A stretch of 64,000 nt of DNA from Hyalella azteca (GCF_000764305.2 NW_025943791.1:248001-312000); one strand, 5' to 3'; positions 23,681 through 36,199 are shown, counted from the stretch's first letter. A program made the numbers and translations. The notes: generated by a model not told the origin, from the sequence alone.

Positions 23681-25560
23681 AGGACTTGAAATATCACTTA
23701 ACAAAATATAGCAGCAAAAAATATCGGGAAATCTTCATTGATCATAGACAGAGATTTTATTTTTTTCACACGTTTCTTTATATTAGCTGCTCGGTCCGGA
23801 TTAGTTAAGTCCTAATTACTAATATAAAAATATTTTACTGACGAATATTAAACAATACTCATCAAAGCAATATTCATCTTTACAATATTAAAAAAAGTGA
23901 AAAATTCAACAATAATTTTTGAACAGGAAGGGACAAAATTATTTGTTCAATTTTGCTGACCACAGCATTTCTTCTTACTCCTACCAACGTGACATTGTTT
24001 CCAAGAACCCCAGACTAAATCATTCAAGGACGGCCTAAACATTATCTTTTTCAAGCCGGACATCCGAGTATCGAAAAAAGGATCCACCAGACGACGTAAA
24101 TTTGCGCTGCTGGACCGACTCTTGCATTTTTATTGCATAAACCACTATTTTACCTAAATACATCACGCATTTGATAGCAATTGAGCAATCAAGTACCTAT
24201 ACAACAAATTTACACGATGAAGCAAATAAATCAATTTCCCGATCAGCATTTCGCAAAAAATCAGTATGACACCCATGATTTATAAAGAATTGGGTGATAA
24301 ATATGTCTTGATGTCTAGCAATATGATAAGAAGCCTTCGTATTCTAATTTCCGGGAATGCACTTTCTTTTCCGGAACATCACTTCGCAGTGAACTCGTCA
24401 AACCGCCCACCTACATGTAGTAGGCTGCAATGTAGACAGCCGAGGCTATGTATTGCATCATTGAGATATGCACGTGTTCGCTGGACGCTCATACTGATTT
24501 GGAATTCAACGCTGCATAGTAATAATCCTATCCAGGTTGAGCCGTCGATTCGCTTTATTCTTAACATGCAGCACAAAATATAGTACCTACGAGAACATCA
24601 ATGAATATGTTCGCGCGAATTCTAAGGCAGCCCATAAAAGTTTATGAAATCAACATCAAACGACATTTTTCGATTCTTTCATATAATTCGCCTAGCTAAC
24701 CTTTTAATCTATAACTGACTGCAGTAGGTACGTTATATTTCACTGATCACTGGACTGGGAAAAGTGACTTGGATGGTCATCCTGGCCAAAGGTAATGGTA
24801 AAAATCAATTTTCAACAACATTCCATCGAGATAAAGATTAGGTAGCTATTTGAATTACAGGCGTTACTGGAGGGTTGCACAGGCCTACAGGCGTAAAGAA
24901 TTGGGTTGCAATTACAAGTAGATTCCTTAAAGTTGGCACAAAAGATTAGGAAACTAACATTCGCCTTTCGGGCTGAAACCCACAAATGAAGGACATCAAA
25001 ATTCATGTACAAATCTTTGCCATTGATGAATTGCATGCAAATGAAAAAATTCCTTCAAGGGATGAAAAAACCCACAAGCACTCTTGAAGTTCAAGTTACA
25101 GATTTTCTAAAGTCAGCTTTAAAGAATTTGTGGTTACTTTAGGATAGGCAAACTCATTTTTTTAACTAACGTCGAAATACCGTATTGATGAATGCTGGTA
25201 TAGAAAAATATCCGAAAATATGAACTACTATCCTTTTCAACAATTCTAATTTATAGAAAAAGGAACTCGGCTACCCTGGCGTAACACCAGATTCTTCAAA
25301 AGCTACTTTTCTGAGTAATTTCACAAAAGACATGCAGCAATAAAAAAAAATTCCGCACCTGCTAAGCTGGCCAAAGAGACAAAGCCGCAATAGACAAATT
25401 AGGTTCCGAGACGATATCGAGCAAAACTATCATGACTGTTTGTGTACAGCTTCGTTTCACCAAGTGCTTTGATCACTAGTCAGTTTGAATCGTAAGTCTA
25501 CCAAGTAGTTAAAAGCATAGAAATTGTCAAGCAAATTCACCATGTCTTAAATGAAAGAGT
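23681..25560. other. AT-rich DNA, nothing recognised
   Basis: Several 65-105-codon ORFs occur on both strands; none shows a domain, signal peptide or splice context. Confidence 0.4.
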
Positions 25561-25562
25561 TT

Positions 25563-25622
25563 TTGGGAAAGATTTCATGGAAGAGATGGTGAACTTTCTT
25601 GGCGCTCTCTTTGCTTCTAATT
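25563..25622 (+). mobile_element. Short PLE 3'-end remnant
   Basis: GGGAAAGATTTCATGG..GATGGTGAACTTTC followed by TTGGCG and CTTTGCTTCTAATTT matches bases 104-165 of the window, including spacing. It keeps only the part after the hammerhead-like stem. Confidence 0.5.
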
Positions 25623-25629
25623 TCACCAG

Positions 25630-26060
25630 GTCTTTTCTCGCGGTTTTTAATCCCATTCCTGTAAAACTTTCCAAGTTGTTTGATTGACTAGAATGTGGAT
25701 TGTACAACGGTCATTAAACGTCAATATTTGAAAGAAAACTAAGTTCTACGACTAGGTAGTTAGATTGGAACCAATGATTAATTTGGTTGCGAACCAATTC
25801 CACGCTGGTAAATTCAGCCTTCGAACCCAATTACGATATTGATACGCATAAAATTGAGGGAACAGTGAATATCATACGACAGGCAGGCCCTCGGATGATT
25901 CCACCCATGGTTGGTAGCCTTCCAGTGTGTTCAGATTAACCTGCGCCACAACTATCACCTACAGATCACGCCTAACTAGCTCTAGTCAAACCATGAACCC
26001 AAATAATTTTTGCTGTATATTTGGAGGATATCTGAATCATGTTAATGAAGATGTACTCAC
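25630..26060. other. Unassigned DNA, possibly intron of the minus-strand gene
   Basis: Lies immediately downstream (minus sense) of the donor at 26060. No acceptor plus exon could be picked out. Confidence 0.35.
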
Positions 26061-26351
26061 CAAAGTTTCGACGTACTGTAGATTCTTGGCGCTGTCAGTG
26101 TCGTAGGACACGCTGGAAGCACTGCCGGGAGCCGCCATACTGTCCACACTGGCGCGGCGCCTAGCCTCTCCCACCGACACAACAGAACTGCTCGACCCGC
26201 TCCGCCGCAGCCCCGCAGACTGCAATTGCACCGCTGCTGCCGCTGCAGCCTTTGATTTTCTAGGACTCATTGTCCGACTATTCGTGAAGCTTTCGAACAC
26301 CTTCTGCTGCACTTCTTTGCATTTACGTCTATTTTTCCTGCAGCATTTCAA
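26061..26351 (-). CDS. Candidate coding exon of an unidentified gene
   Basis: A minus-strand open segment ends at a good donor, ACTTTG|GTGAGT, with the exon's last base at 26061 (phase 0). From the second ATG (26270) it reads MSPRKSKAAAAAAVQLQ, then a Ser-rich stretch, an RRRASVDS site of basophilic-kinase type, and TDSAKNLQYVETL at the donor. From the first ATG (26351) it gains 27 basic, Cys-containing residues, though a weak acceptor just upstream (TTTCTTGCTGTAG) leaves the start open. The exon is CpG- and GC-rich in AT-rich DNA, which supports real coding sequence. Alanine run plus phosphosite-like serines suggests a disordered N-terminus of an intracellular protein. I do not recognise the family, and no second exon was found. 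Confidence 0.5.
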
Positions 26352-27404
26352 AGGCTACAGCAAGAAATTAAACGTTAGGTGCCTGTTACTATGGTAAGTC
26401 AAATTACATCAAATTGTAACTAAAAAAAATTTATAAACTAATTAAGCCTTTAAGTTTCAAGTATTCCACATCTATTCGTGAAGTTTGAGCAGAATCTGAT
26501 GTTCAAATTGCTTGCAAAATAACACTATAGTTACACTTTGACGTTTGCATTATACTTATTTTTAGAAGTACTTTCACTCAATTTCACAATATAACTCACA
26601 ATTTTATATTGTCTAGCATGGATGTATGACAGAATAAATTCATAGCATCATTTGACTTCTAATTTGATCATTATAGAATCACCCACGTGCAGGTAAATTC
26701 GAGTGCACGCAATTGTTTTTTGCACTTCGATTGCACAAATCTGAAAAAGAGAAATAATATTGATATAACAATTCATACCAACAGCAAAAAAAAATATGCG
26801 GTTTATTTCTGATGTACTTATAGATATTCTCCGTGTTTCTCGTCTAGAAAACCTTTCATTTTATGATAGATAAGAAATGAGTCATTCTCAATAACATCAA
26901 TCATACGGATACGACACAACCACAAAATTTCAGTCGACAAGCACAAAAATTCAATCGAAGAGTCAACGTTTTGTTAAAAATGCCTAACAACTGATTTTAT
27001 CATTGTCACCTTTGATGACGAATTATTTACGTTACAAATGAAGCAGTTTTTTCCCTCTACTATTTCCTTTGTAGTGTAAATCATTCAGTGCCGAATTTTT
27101 TTAGCTTGATAAATAGCCGGTATGAAATCAAGAGATTGACGGAAATTGAAGTGTTTAGCATTGCACTGATTTTTACTACATAGAAACATTGACCGTTAAC
27201 ATCTCTGTGAGAGATAATACTACGTCTCCATCCTGTTGAAGTTTCCCAACAGTAGCCAGGCGCAATCCCAGCCTATATCTAAAGGTTTATCAGTTGACTG
27301 ATAAGCATCAGAAGCCTCTACGATGTTGGTTATAGAGACGCTGGCAAAAGGAAGCATAATACAACGCAAGCATACAGCCTACGCGCAGTCCACGATCATA
27401 TACA
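26352..27404. other. AT-rich DNA, nothing recognised
   Basis: Upstream (minus sense) of the candidate exon. No clear TATA box or start region can be supported. Confidence 0.4.
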
Positions 27405-28075
27405 GTGGGCACACAAACTACAGACTGTGGTAGCCGGCTCATAGAGCAGCACACTACAGACTGTGGTAGCCTGCTCATAGAGCAGCGCTCGACAGACTGT
27501 GGTAGCCTGCTCATAGAGCATCACTCGACAGACTGTGGTAGCCTACTCATAGAGCAGCACTCGACAGACTGTGGTAGCCTGCAGGTAGCCTGCTCATAGA
27601 GCAGCACTCGACAGACTGTGGTAGCCTGTTCATAGAGCAGCACACTACAGACTGCGGTAGACTGCTCATAGAGCAGCACTCGACAGACTGTGGTAGCCTG
27701 CTCATAGAGCAGCTGTCGACAGACTGTGGTAGCCTGCTCATACAGCAGCACTCGACAGACTGTAGTAGCCTGCTCATACAGCAGCATTTGACAGGCTGTG
27801 GTAGCCTGCTCATACAGCAGCATTCGACAGACTGTGGTAGCCTGCTTATAGAGCAGCATTTGACCGACTGTGGTAGCCTGCTCATAGAGCAGCACTCGGC
27901 AGACTGTAGTAGCTTGCTCATAGAGCAACACTCGACAGCCTGTGGTAGCCTGCTCATAGAACAGCACTCGACAGACTGTGGTAGCCTGCTCATAGAGCAG
28001 CACTCGACAGACTGTGGTAGCCTGCTCATAGAGCAGCACTCGACAGACTGTGGTAGCCTGCTCATAGAGCAGTGT
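27405..28075 (+). repeat. 36-bp minisatellite, about 18 units
   Basis: Units of 36 bp joined from CAGACTGTGGTAGCCTGC, TCATAGAGCAG and CACTCGA, with one partial duplication near 27575. Being a multiple of 3 and free of stops, it is open for up to 192 codons on the minus strand and over 100 on the plus strand; neither is a gene. Confidence 0.97.
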
Positions 28076-28205
28076 TGTGGCCACCTTCCACTCTAGCACT
28101 CAACTACTTACATCAGCTGACTTAAGTGCTTCTCATCATGCCTCCGGCGCTAGTCCGACATGTACCGAGTGTTCGGTGTGGCTAGTTAGGTATAAATTGC
28201 AGTTC

Positions 28206-28224
28206 CCCCCCCCCCGTCCCCCCA
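28206..28224. repeat. Poly-C tract
   Basis: A C run interrupted by GT, then another C run. Simple sequence. Confidence 0.9.
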
Positions 28225-31200
28225 GGAAAACGACTAGAAAGTAACGTTAATTAGGAGTTGGCTCCCTTAAAAAAACGTTTAATATTCGTTATTTCAACGT
28301 CATATGCCTGCTAGAGCAAGCTTTCAACAAATCATTTAGCGCTATATCTGTGCATACGGAGAGTCGAGAAGATTTTGTGGTCACTAAAAACCCTAATAAG
28401 TTTATTTATATTCCATCTTGTTCTGACTCTGTTATCACTGTCGAGAGAACTTATTAGCAAATGGAATGAAATTTTCCTAAGATAATTTTTTATTACGATT
28501 GGACCAATGCATTTAAAATTATTGTATAAAATTATGTGCAAATTTATCTCGAGCTCATGTACGAGCGGTAGGAACTGAAGTTGAAATAAAATCGACACAT
28601 TTCTTCCGCATCTGTAAAGAGACAAATAAAAATTAAACCTTAAATGGACCTATCCGAATAAAGGATACAAGCCTCATCTACTATAAAACTTGAAGGTTAA
28701 AGGGCAATTAAGTATGCACAAAAAGTGGTCAGTTCATATATGCTTCCATCTCTGCTAAAACCTGTACACGGACAGAAACTGATATTTACCAGCTTCAAGG
28801 AAAAAATTTTGCATCGCCAAAACTTTCAGAAAGATGACAGGTTTGAACCCTAGGGTGAATAAAAAAAACTCAAAAGTGTGTCAATTATCTATGCGATAGT
28901 AAGATCAGAATCCTCGTACGAGAAATATGACATTGAAAATTTGTTTTAAAAAAATAGTAGAGAGAAGGGATTCACTAAGTGCACTGTTTTGTGAGTGGTT
29001 ACATTTGAATTTTTTTAATTCAAATGTAACGTATCGTCTCTAATTATCGCGATACAGAACTGACTGAACACAGTGAGCCCCACAACACATTTCGTAATCA
29101 TACTTCGATTACTGCACTGATTTTTGGCCAGAATAACACTAGTTAAGTCTCAGATTTTGAGTACCAAGCATCGTTAAAATTAACAAAAAAAAGTCATTAA
29201 TATCGAACTATTTGACAGGAAATATGCGAAACCTCGTCAGAGTGTGTCAACGCAGTGTCACCGGTTTCACATCGTGACACTTCAATGCTACTTGCACAGC
29301 ATCGTCACAGTGTTACACATCGTCACTATATGGCACCATTGAACCTCTTATGTGTTGCAGATCAGCTCTGCGCAATTAGTTTATTGAGTGATGACACTGA
29401 GGTAAGACACACACTGTAACAGACCGACAGTCCAGATGTGTCTCACAGAGAGCGCTGCTTAATTGTTTGTTCAGAAGACGGCGCGTCTTATCAGGGTCTG
29501 AGGATGTGATAGGTTGTTAGCTCATCACGCTCAGGTGCCCCTGTTTTTTGTGCTTGATACTTCCGATCGATAAAGGGCACTCCACATGACGGAAACGTTC
29601 ACTTATGTGTACCGCAGCTGAGTCCAACAAAGAAATTATTATTCTTTGTTTGAATATTTGCGCTATTATTATTGTTTGAATAACGTGGCTCAATCTAAAA
29701 ATATCTAATAGAGACAAGCACATATAATCGTTTTAGCCTCATTGTTTCAAATAGGCAGACTAGTTTTCCATTTTCAGCACGACATTGGATAGGCTTCGAG
29801 CAAGAATGGAAGTGCAAATAACATGGAGAAGAATTTCATTAACGACGCGAGGGTCTTTTAGCTATTCAAAATATAAGTATCAAATGAGACCACGCCATTC
29901 GTTTCGGTAATATAAAATTATGATAAACAATCAATTTTGTATGATGGAATCTATTTGGAAAGTGTGAGAAAAAACTAAAAAACTAACATAAAATAATATT
30001 TTTTCTATGCTTCATACATAAACTAATTTGAAAGGGAATTAGATCAAATCAGAATGTTCACTCTTCAGCATTCAATTCCATGGAATTCGCCACTGAATAA
30101 TGCTGCAAATCTAGTTTTTTGACACTTTTTTTTGGGAATTAATCGATAATGTTATCCCGAAAAAATTATTTTTGAGCCAGCATTGTAGAATGGTATACGG
30201 CTGCACTATAGGGCACTATAGACTATAGCTGGTGCAGAGTATAGATCCAACGCCTGATATATGGCAACACTAGGGCACTATAAGCTGTTACAAGTGCAGA
30301 GCATATAGGTGCTCCCTCCACTCATTGCAACTACAAACTAAATGCGAAGTGTTGCAGGCGCCCAGTGAACTCGTCCTAGTGAAAGTTTCTCCCCCGAACA
30401 ATCAGCAAGTTTTTTCAAGGGGAAGTGCAATTTTCGTTTGGTCAAAGAAGTCTCTCCGCTGACCCTTGTGGATGCACAACAAACATTGTATTGTCCGGGT
30501 ATAACCTGGGGTACAAAATGAGTAAATCTAGGCCGCCTAGGCGTTATACCGTAAAATCCTAAGGATTGCAGGAACATGAGCATGAGCGTTTCAGGTATTG
30601 AGAACAAGCTAGTAATATGAAAATTGTATAAAAAATAGTGAATAAAATCAATATATATGAGCGACCAAAGAACAGAGATAGGCGGATAGATAATTATATA
30701 TAAAAGAGATAAGAATATACAAGAAGTATAATGAAGAATTGAATGATTTGGAAAGGAGCAAAAAGTGAATTGGTCAAAAAATTCGGATGTAAGAGGGGTT
30801 GAGCTGAAGATATCATTGAATAAAAAGCTCGGTAAGAATCTACAAATAGTAAATTATAAATTATATTATAAATAGTAAAAGAGTTAAAATAGTACGGTTA
30901 TAATCAAACAGAAGCTGAAGTTGAGTTTAAGCAATCCTATTTTAGTTATTAAGTTGGCTACCTTTAACTAATATATGTTAACCTGCTAATAACCTAGTTT
31001 GATTGTGAATTGAGCAATTAATCGTTCTTGTGAGTTCAAACTTTTTTTTCATTTAATGCTCCCTGCACTGAAAAATGCATCCCACAAAGGCTCAAAAATA
31101 AAAAAATTACTCAAAAATGTTAACATGCGTTAACGCGATGTATTACATCGACGTGCGTTATGCAAGTGCAAAAAAGTAATGTATCCTATTTCTAACATAC

Positions 31201-31490
31201 AAGCCTAAATAATAAGTGAGTATTTTTTTATTTAATGTTCGATTGACGACTAAGAAAAATTTTAATAGGACAAACCCGGGAATCGGAGCTTTAGAATGTG
31301 ACACACGTCACGCAATGCAGGATCTTGACAGCGAGTCTGGCCTTGTCAGAAGCTCTGCTCACCGAGGGGCTTTCACATCGCCATCATCCCGCGTGCATTT
31401 CCCTGCATAAAAGATAGGTTGTTTTGACGCTGCGCTCCTTGCTATTTAAGAGGCACGTTTATCATACATGGCGCGATACTTCCCCGTATA
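28225..31490. other. Unassigned DNA with a 14-bp-arm hairpin and a short duplication
   Basis: Perfect hairpin 28998-29030: GTTACATTTGAATT, 5-nt T loop, exact complement. At 30195-30310 a block with AGGGCACTATA, a CTG motif and GTGCAGAG occurs twice. 29230-29330 has loose repeats of CAGTGTCAC / CATCGTCAC. No gene or transposon end recognised. Confidence 0.5.
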
Positions 31491-31499
31491 TGGAACCTG

Positions 31500-31670
31500 G
31501 AATCTCGCTTTTCTTCAGTTCGGAGCTATTTATTTTTCTCTCAACACTTCGGAACTATTTATTCTTCTCTCTTCACTTCGGAACTATTTATTTTTCTCTC
31601 TTCACTTCGAAAATATTTATTTTTCCCACATCACTTCGGGACTATTTATTTTTCTCTCGTCAGTTCGATA
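31500..31670 (+). repeat. 29-bp minisatellite, about 6 units
   Basis: Units of about 29 bp with CTTCGGAACTATTTATTTTT and CTCTCTTCA. The 29-bp period rotates the frame, giving overlapping Phe/Leu-rich false ORFs. Confidence 0.92.
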
Positions 31671-31959
31671 GGCTATCTTCAATTAAGTCGTCCTGTGATA
31701 AAGAAACATTAAGGTTGTTAGCTGAGTTGAGAAGAAAATTGTGTGAATAACAAATTATGGCTCCGATCCTGTTACGAAAACAGATGTTCATCGTGGGACT
31801 TCCACCACATTTTGATTATTACACTCTTTATATAAAGCCTTGCAGGTAATTTATTTAAAGTAAAGTATAGCAGGTCAAATTAAGCAGGTATTTTTCGTAC
31901 ATTCAGATTGACATACGTCAACTGAATGCCTGCGGCTGATACGTATTTTTCGGTTATGC

Positions 31960-32165
31960 TCAGCTGTTTATTTGAATAGAATAGAAATAGAAATGTTTAT
32001 TAGAATATAATATAAAGCTGTTTATTAGAAATAGAATAGAATAGAAATTATTAGAATAGAACAGAAGTGTGAAGAAATAACTGAAGAAATGGCCCCATGG
32101 CCTGTTGCTGATTCTATCTGTATTTGACGTCTGAACCCGAGTGATATCTCAATTTACACTTTCGG
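31960..32165 (-). mobile_element. SINE with LINE-type tail, minus strand
   Basis: On the minus strand: a B-box-like CGGGTTCAGAC (32129-32139), then AGAATCAGCAACAGGCCATG (about 32095-32116), TTTCTTCAGT, and a 3' run of TTCTATTCTA repeats down to about 31970. The tail matches those at 34165 (+) and of the LINE at 39960-43250. The A box is not clear, so the head is decayed or truncated. Confidence 0.65.
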
Positions 32166-32169
32166 TTAA

Positions 32170-32915
32170 TTCAAGGTTGCGCAGATACACGGAAAAGCGC
32201 TGAGTTTTATGCGGATCGTCGACAAGTCGTTGGAATCCAAGGCGGAAAGTTCTCCTTCCGGACGTCTGAGAGCGAGCGAGTAATTCCGGCTAAATTAGTC
32301 ATGCGTCACGCATTAGATTCGGCACAAAAATTATTGATGTCATTTTTCAATTTACCGAGACATTTTACTTGTACAAGTTTCAATGTTGCTTATTTTCAAC
32401 GCAATAAACTATATTCGAGGAATTACGTTGAAATTTCGGCTTGTTTTCTATTTTTCTCTTTGTAATTTACCAGGGAAACTTTTGTGCTAAGCATCGGTCA
32501 AAACATTTATTCTAACGCAATAGGCATGTTACGAGATGATGACTTCTCTATTAGTGATAAACAGAGATGAAAACTTGAGAGATGAACAATTCTCCAGTGC
32601 ATTAGACGTGATCGATGCAAAACGAACACTTCACTAGCATTCGACTTCGCTCTGGTATACACAAAAAAATTTTATTCAAATTATCTTGAAATTTACACAT
32701 AATTTGCATCATCAGAAATTTATACACTGCTATTTTTTGCCTTCTGCCAACTTATTTTCTGCCCATACGTAAGCCACTCTGCGAGGTTCCACTAGCCAGG
32801 CTTGCCAGATTCTAAATGCCAAGTTCATCGCGCGGAGGCTCTACGCTCGCTGGTAAAAGTGAGGCTCGATTGTAAGGCCCAGTGTCGGGAGACTGAAGTG
32901 GAGGATATGCGGTAG
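32170..32915. other. Unassigned DNA
   Basis: No supported gene; 32810-32915 is slightly GC-richer and leads into the 21-bp array. Confidence 0.4.
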
Positions 32916-32917
32916 GA

Positions 32918-33350
32918 ACCATACTGCACGTGGTAGGAACCATACTGCACGTGGTAGGAACCATACTGCACGTGGTAGGAGCTATACTGCACGTGGTAGG
33001 AGCTATACTGCACGTGGTAGGAGCTATACTGCACGTGGTAGGAGCCATACTGCACGTGGTAGGAGCTATACTGCACGTGGTAGGAACCATACTGCACGTG
33101 GTAGGAGCTATACTGCACGTGGTAGGAACCATACTGCACGTGGTAGGAACTATACTGCACGTTGTAGGAACTATACTGCATGTGGTAGGAACCATACTGC
33201 ACGTGATAGGAACTATACTGCACGTGATAGGAGCTATACTGCCCGTGGTAGGAGCTATACTGCACGTGGTAGGAGCTATACTGCACGTCGTAAGAGCTAT
33301 ACTGCACGTGGTAGGAACTATACTGCACGTGATAGGAACCATTCTGCACT
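32918..33350 (+). repeat. 21-bp minisatellite, about 20 units, each with a CACGTG
   Basis: Exact 21-bp period. Each unit has TGCACGTGGTAGGA and then a RCYATAC segment, with GAACCATAC, GAACTATAC and GAGCTATAC subtypes. CACGTG, the palindromic E-box of bHLH factors, is kept in most units; a few have CACGTGAT, CCCGTG, CACGTT or CACGTCG. Open in several frames on both strands (up to 207 codons), which is an artefact of the stop-free 21-mer. Confidence 0.97.
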
Positions 33351-33914
33351 TGGTAGAGTGTGCCACGGAGCCTGTTGAATTCATCGCGGATCTTGAGATG
33401 AAGCTGCTCGATTTAAATATTTTGAGACTGTTCAAAATGGTTTTCTGAGTCTTTCAAGTCACTGTTGATTGGTGTGATTTTTTCGGAATTAGTTCAGCTA
33501 TGTGTCTCACAGTTATCATTTCACCTTCTGCTGCCTGTTCATGACAGCAGAAATTAGGATTAGATGGCAGAATTAGCTTGTTTGAGCAAAGGCAGTTGAC
33601 CAGATAATTCATTAATACAAAATAATCAACCAACGTCTTCTTGAGAACTGTTCGACACCGACATTTAAATTAATGTATCATGCTGTTGTGCATCCTTAAT
33701 TTGAGTTCCGTTTTTTTCACAGCAAAATGAAAGCATCGTAAAAAAAGATTGCGTTCACGCTGCACGATGCCCAAAATATATTTTGCGCTAAGACCGCACA
33801 GAGGGACTACTGTATAAATGCATTTAATTCTTACAATAATTTATTCAGGGCAATGAAGTGCCCTCAGTCTGAACTAACATGAATGCGAGCACTGAAGCCC
33901 AGATCATTATTTAG
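33351..33914. other. Spacer between arrays, nothing recognised
   Basis: AT-rich, no supported ORF or element. Confidence 0.45.
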
Positions 33915-34165
33915 GTATGTGGCGTGTGCCCTGCTGTACCCAAGCTGCCACATGTGGCGTGAGGGTATGTGGCGTGTGATCTGCTGCATGTACCCATGCT
34001 GCCACATGTGGCGTGAGGGTATGTGGCGTGTGATCTGCTGTACCCATGCTGCCACATGTGGCGTGTGATCTGCTGTACCCATGCTGCCACATGTGGCGTG
34101 AGGGTATGTGGCGTGTGCCCTGCTGTACCCATGCTGCCACATGTGGCGTGAGGGTATGTGGCACA
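33915..34165 (+). repeat. 51-bp minisatellite with GCCACATGTGGC palindrome
   Basis: Units of about 51 bp (some shortened to about 34 bp) combine CTGCTGTACCCATGC, GCCACATGTGGCG and TGAGGGTATGTGGCG. GCCACATGTGGC is a perfect 12-bp dyad containing an E-box-like CACATGTG. False ORFs run on both strands. Confidence 0.93.
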
Positions 34166-34243
34166 AGAATCGGCAACAGGCCATGGGCCTATTTCTTCAG
34201 TGCCGACACTTCTTTTCTATTCTATTCCATTCTATAATAATAA
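34166..34243 (+). mobile_element. LINE/SINE 3' tail fragment
   Basis: AAGAATCGGCAACAGGCC, ATGGGCCTATTTCTTCAGTG, then CCGACAC and TTCTATTCTATTCC. It is the same tail as the LINE 3' end (minus strand, 39960-40025). It directly abuts the 51-bp array. Confidence 0.8.
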
Positions 34244-34249
34244 CTTCAC

Positions 34250-35990
34250 ACCTCAGTGAACAGCCTTACGGGTGTGCGTGGAGAACACCTCAGCCAAAAG
34301 TGCTGCACTACAGATCAGCTGGCCTCGATAAATGTACGGGCGACGGCCTTAGCTAAATTGAACCATCCTTTTCCTCAATTTAAATGCCGACTCTTCCATA
34401 TGTAATCGACAGATGTTCTATTCTAGCACAAACCTGAGATATTTTAGACATAAATCAATATGTATTATCTATTTCTCAACATTATTTTAAATTTTCATTA
34501 TTTTCTGTTATATGTCAATAAAATTCATTAATACAGTATAACGACATGATCATTATTTATCATCCATCAAAATGAAAACAGACTTCCTAAAAGGCACAGC
34601 ACAATTAATATTTATTAAGGTTTAAGCGTTTAAGGAATCACAAGCTTAAAATTTTGTTCATTTTGGGCAAAGAAATATAACTTCTGAAACTTTATAATGA
34701 GTCACTGTACTTTCAAAAATGCTTATTCAACTATGGCTAAAATTTTTAATGAACGAATAGTAATTGTTAATATATTCGATGCAGGCATTTACAATGAAGA
34801 AATGCAAAATTAAGGATTAAATGTAGGACACAATGACTGTGACTTGTAAAAGATTGTAGGTTTTTTCCAAGCGATTCCGGCTTAAGCATCAATTTTAAAC
34901 CTAAGATTTTATGCAGTTATTTGTGTAGTTATTGTAGCATTTATATATTTTGCAGAAAAAATTCCGGCTGATAATCAGTCATATTTCGCAATAGTTTGAA
35001 TTTGTGGGGCTCAATTTTTGAGATTTTAATTCTGATACAGTTTGCGAAAAAATACAGCGAAGAAGTTGTACAAAACCTCTGTGATGGGAATCTTGAAATC
35101 GAATTATTATGATCTATTTTAAAATTACTTTGTTTAAAATTAGAACAAAATTAGGTGAAAAATTTTATACTCTTCGTACAACTGACTAGAGCTCAAAAAT
35201 CTTCACCGAGAGTGGCACAGGCTTAGTCACTATTTCAAATTATGCTACTTATTAGTTATGTTAATTATTAGTATGCTACCTTTTAGTTATACCTGTAATA
35301 CCGTTTTCTGTTATACATATCGCAAATAAAGGTCCAACTGTGTTGAGAAGCACCCTGCTTTGGTCATTTTAAGTTAAATTCTGTTGCGAATTTTACAGTA
35401 TAAACCAGAGGTCATAATATTCTGATGAGTGGATTTGAATTTAAACTGTACTGATTACATCACTGAGGTGATTTGGTAGCGTCATCAGAACGGTTTAAAT
35501 TAAAATCCTGGCGCGTTGCTTTTCGTGAATGCTCCAAAAATTTCAGAATTACACAGCACTTGTTTACCATGCACAATGACTCGAAACTGGTAAACCAAAA
35601 ATTTGGCGAAGTGCTGAATGTCATTAATACGCAAAAGAGTTCAAGCTATCTGCCTTGTAGGGTTATCTATCAAAGTGAAATACAAATAATGAATTTATGC
35701 ATCATTCCTGCACATAACTTTATGTTCATACCGTACCTGTAGTCTCCAGATAGGCCGGTTTGGCGTAAAAACTATTCGTATGATTGAACATGTTTGATTT
35801 CGGGTATGTACTCTGATTTTCAACAATACTACGATGCTTTTGGGAATGATTGTATTGAACTTAGAAATAAAGCCTGTGGCATTGATTCAACCAAAATTTC
35901 AATCCTTCGATTTTAAATGTATTTTCAATCCTGTCAACATACGTCTATGTCACCCGATTAACACATCATAAAAATGTTGTGCAATTAATT
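34250..35990. other. AT-rich DNA, nothing recognised
   Basis: An 89-codon + ORF at 35473-35742 has no recognisable domain or splice context. Confidence 0.45.
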
Positions 35991-35994
35991 CATT

Positions 35995-36195
35995 TTACTG
36001 TGGTTCGTGCGTAGAGTTTATATAAAGCTGTTTTTGTTTACGGTGGTTGGTAGAGTTTATATCTGCTTTGTTTACGGTGGTTGGTAGAGTTTATAGCTGC
36101 TTTGTTTACGGTGGTTGGTAGAGTTTATAGCTGCTTTGTTTACGGTGGTTGGTAGAGTTTATATCTGCTTTGTTTACGGTGGTTGGTAGGGAGGG
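35995..36195 (+). repeat. 34-bp minisatellite, about 5-6 units
   Basis: Units of 34 bp: TTTACGGTGGTTGGTAGAG followed by TTTATAGCTGCTTTG, nearly identical to each other, suggesting recent expansion. Confidence 0.95.
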
Positions 36196-36199
36196 TTGG

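Noticed and set aside
27521..28099. 192-, 172- and 102-codon ORFs over the 36-bp array
   Set aside because: Same cause: the unit length is a multiple of 3 and the unit lacks stops. Both strands are open, which real genes rarely show.
28206..28224. Poly-C tract as an i-motif/G-quadruplex regulatory element
   Set aside because: A single C run with one interruption does not form the four separated tracts such structures need.
32812..33448. Long ORFs on both strands (up to 207 codons) over the 21-bp array
   Set aside because: They are translations of a stop-free 21-bp tandem repeat, open in several frames at once, without start context or domain.
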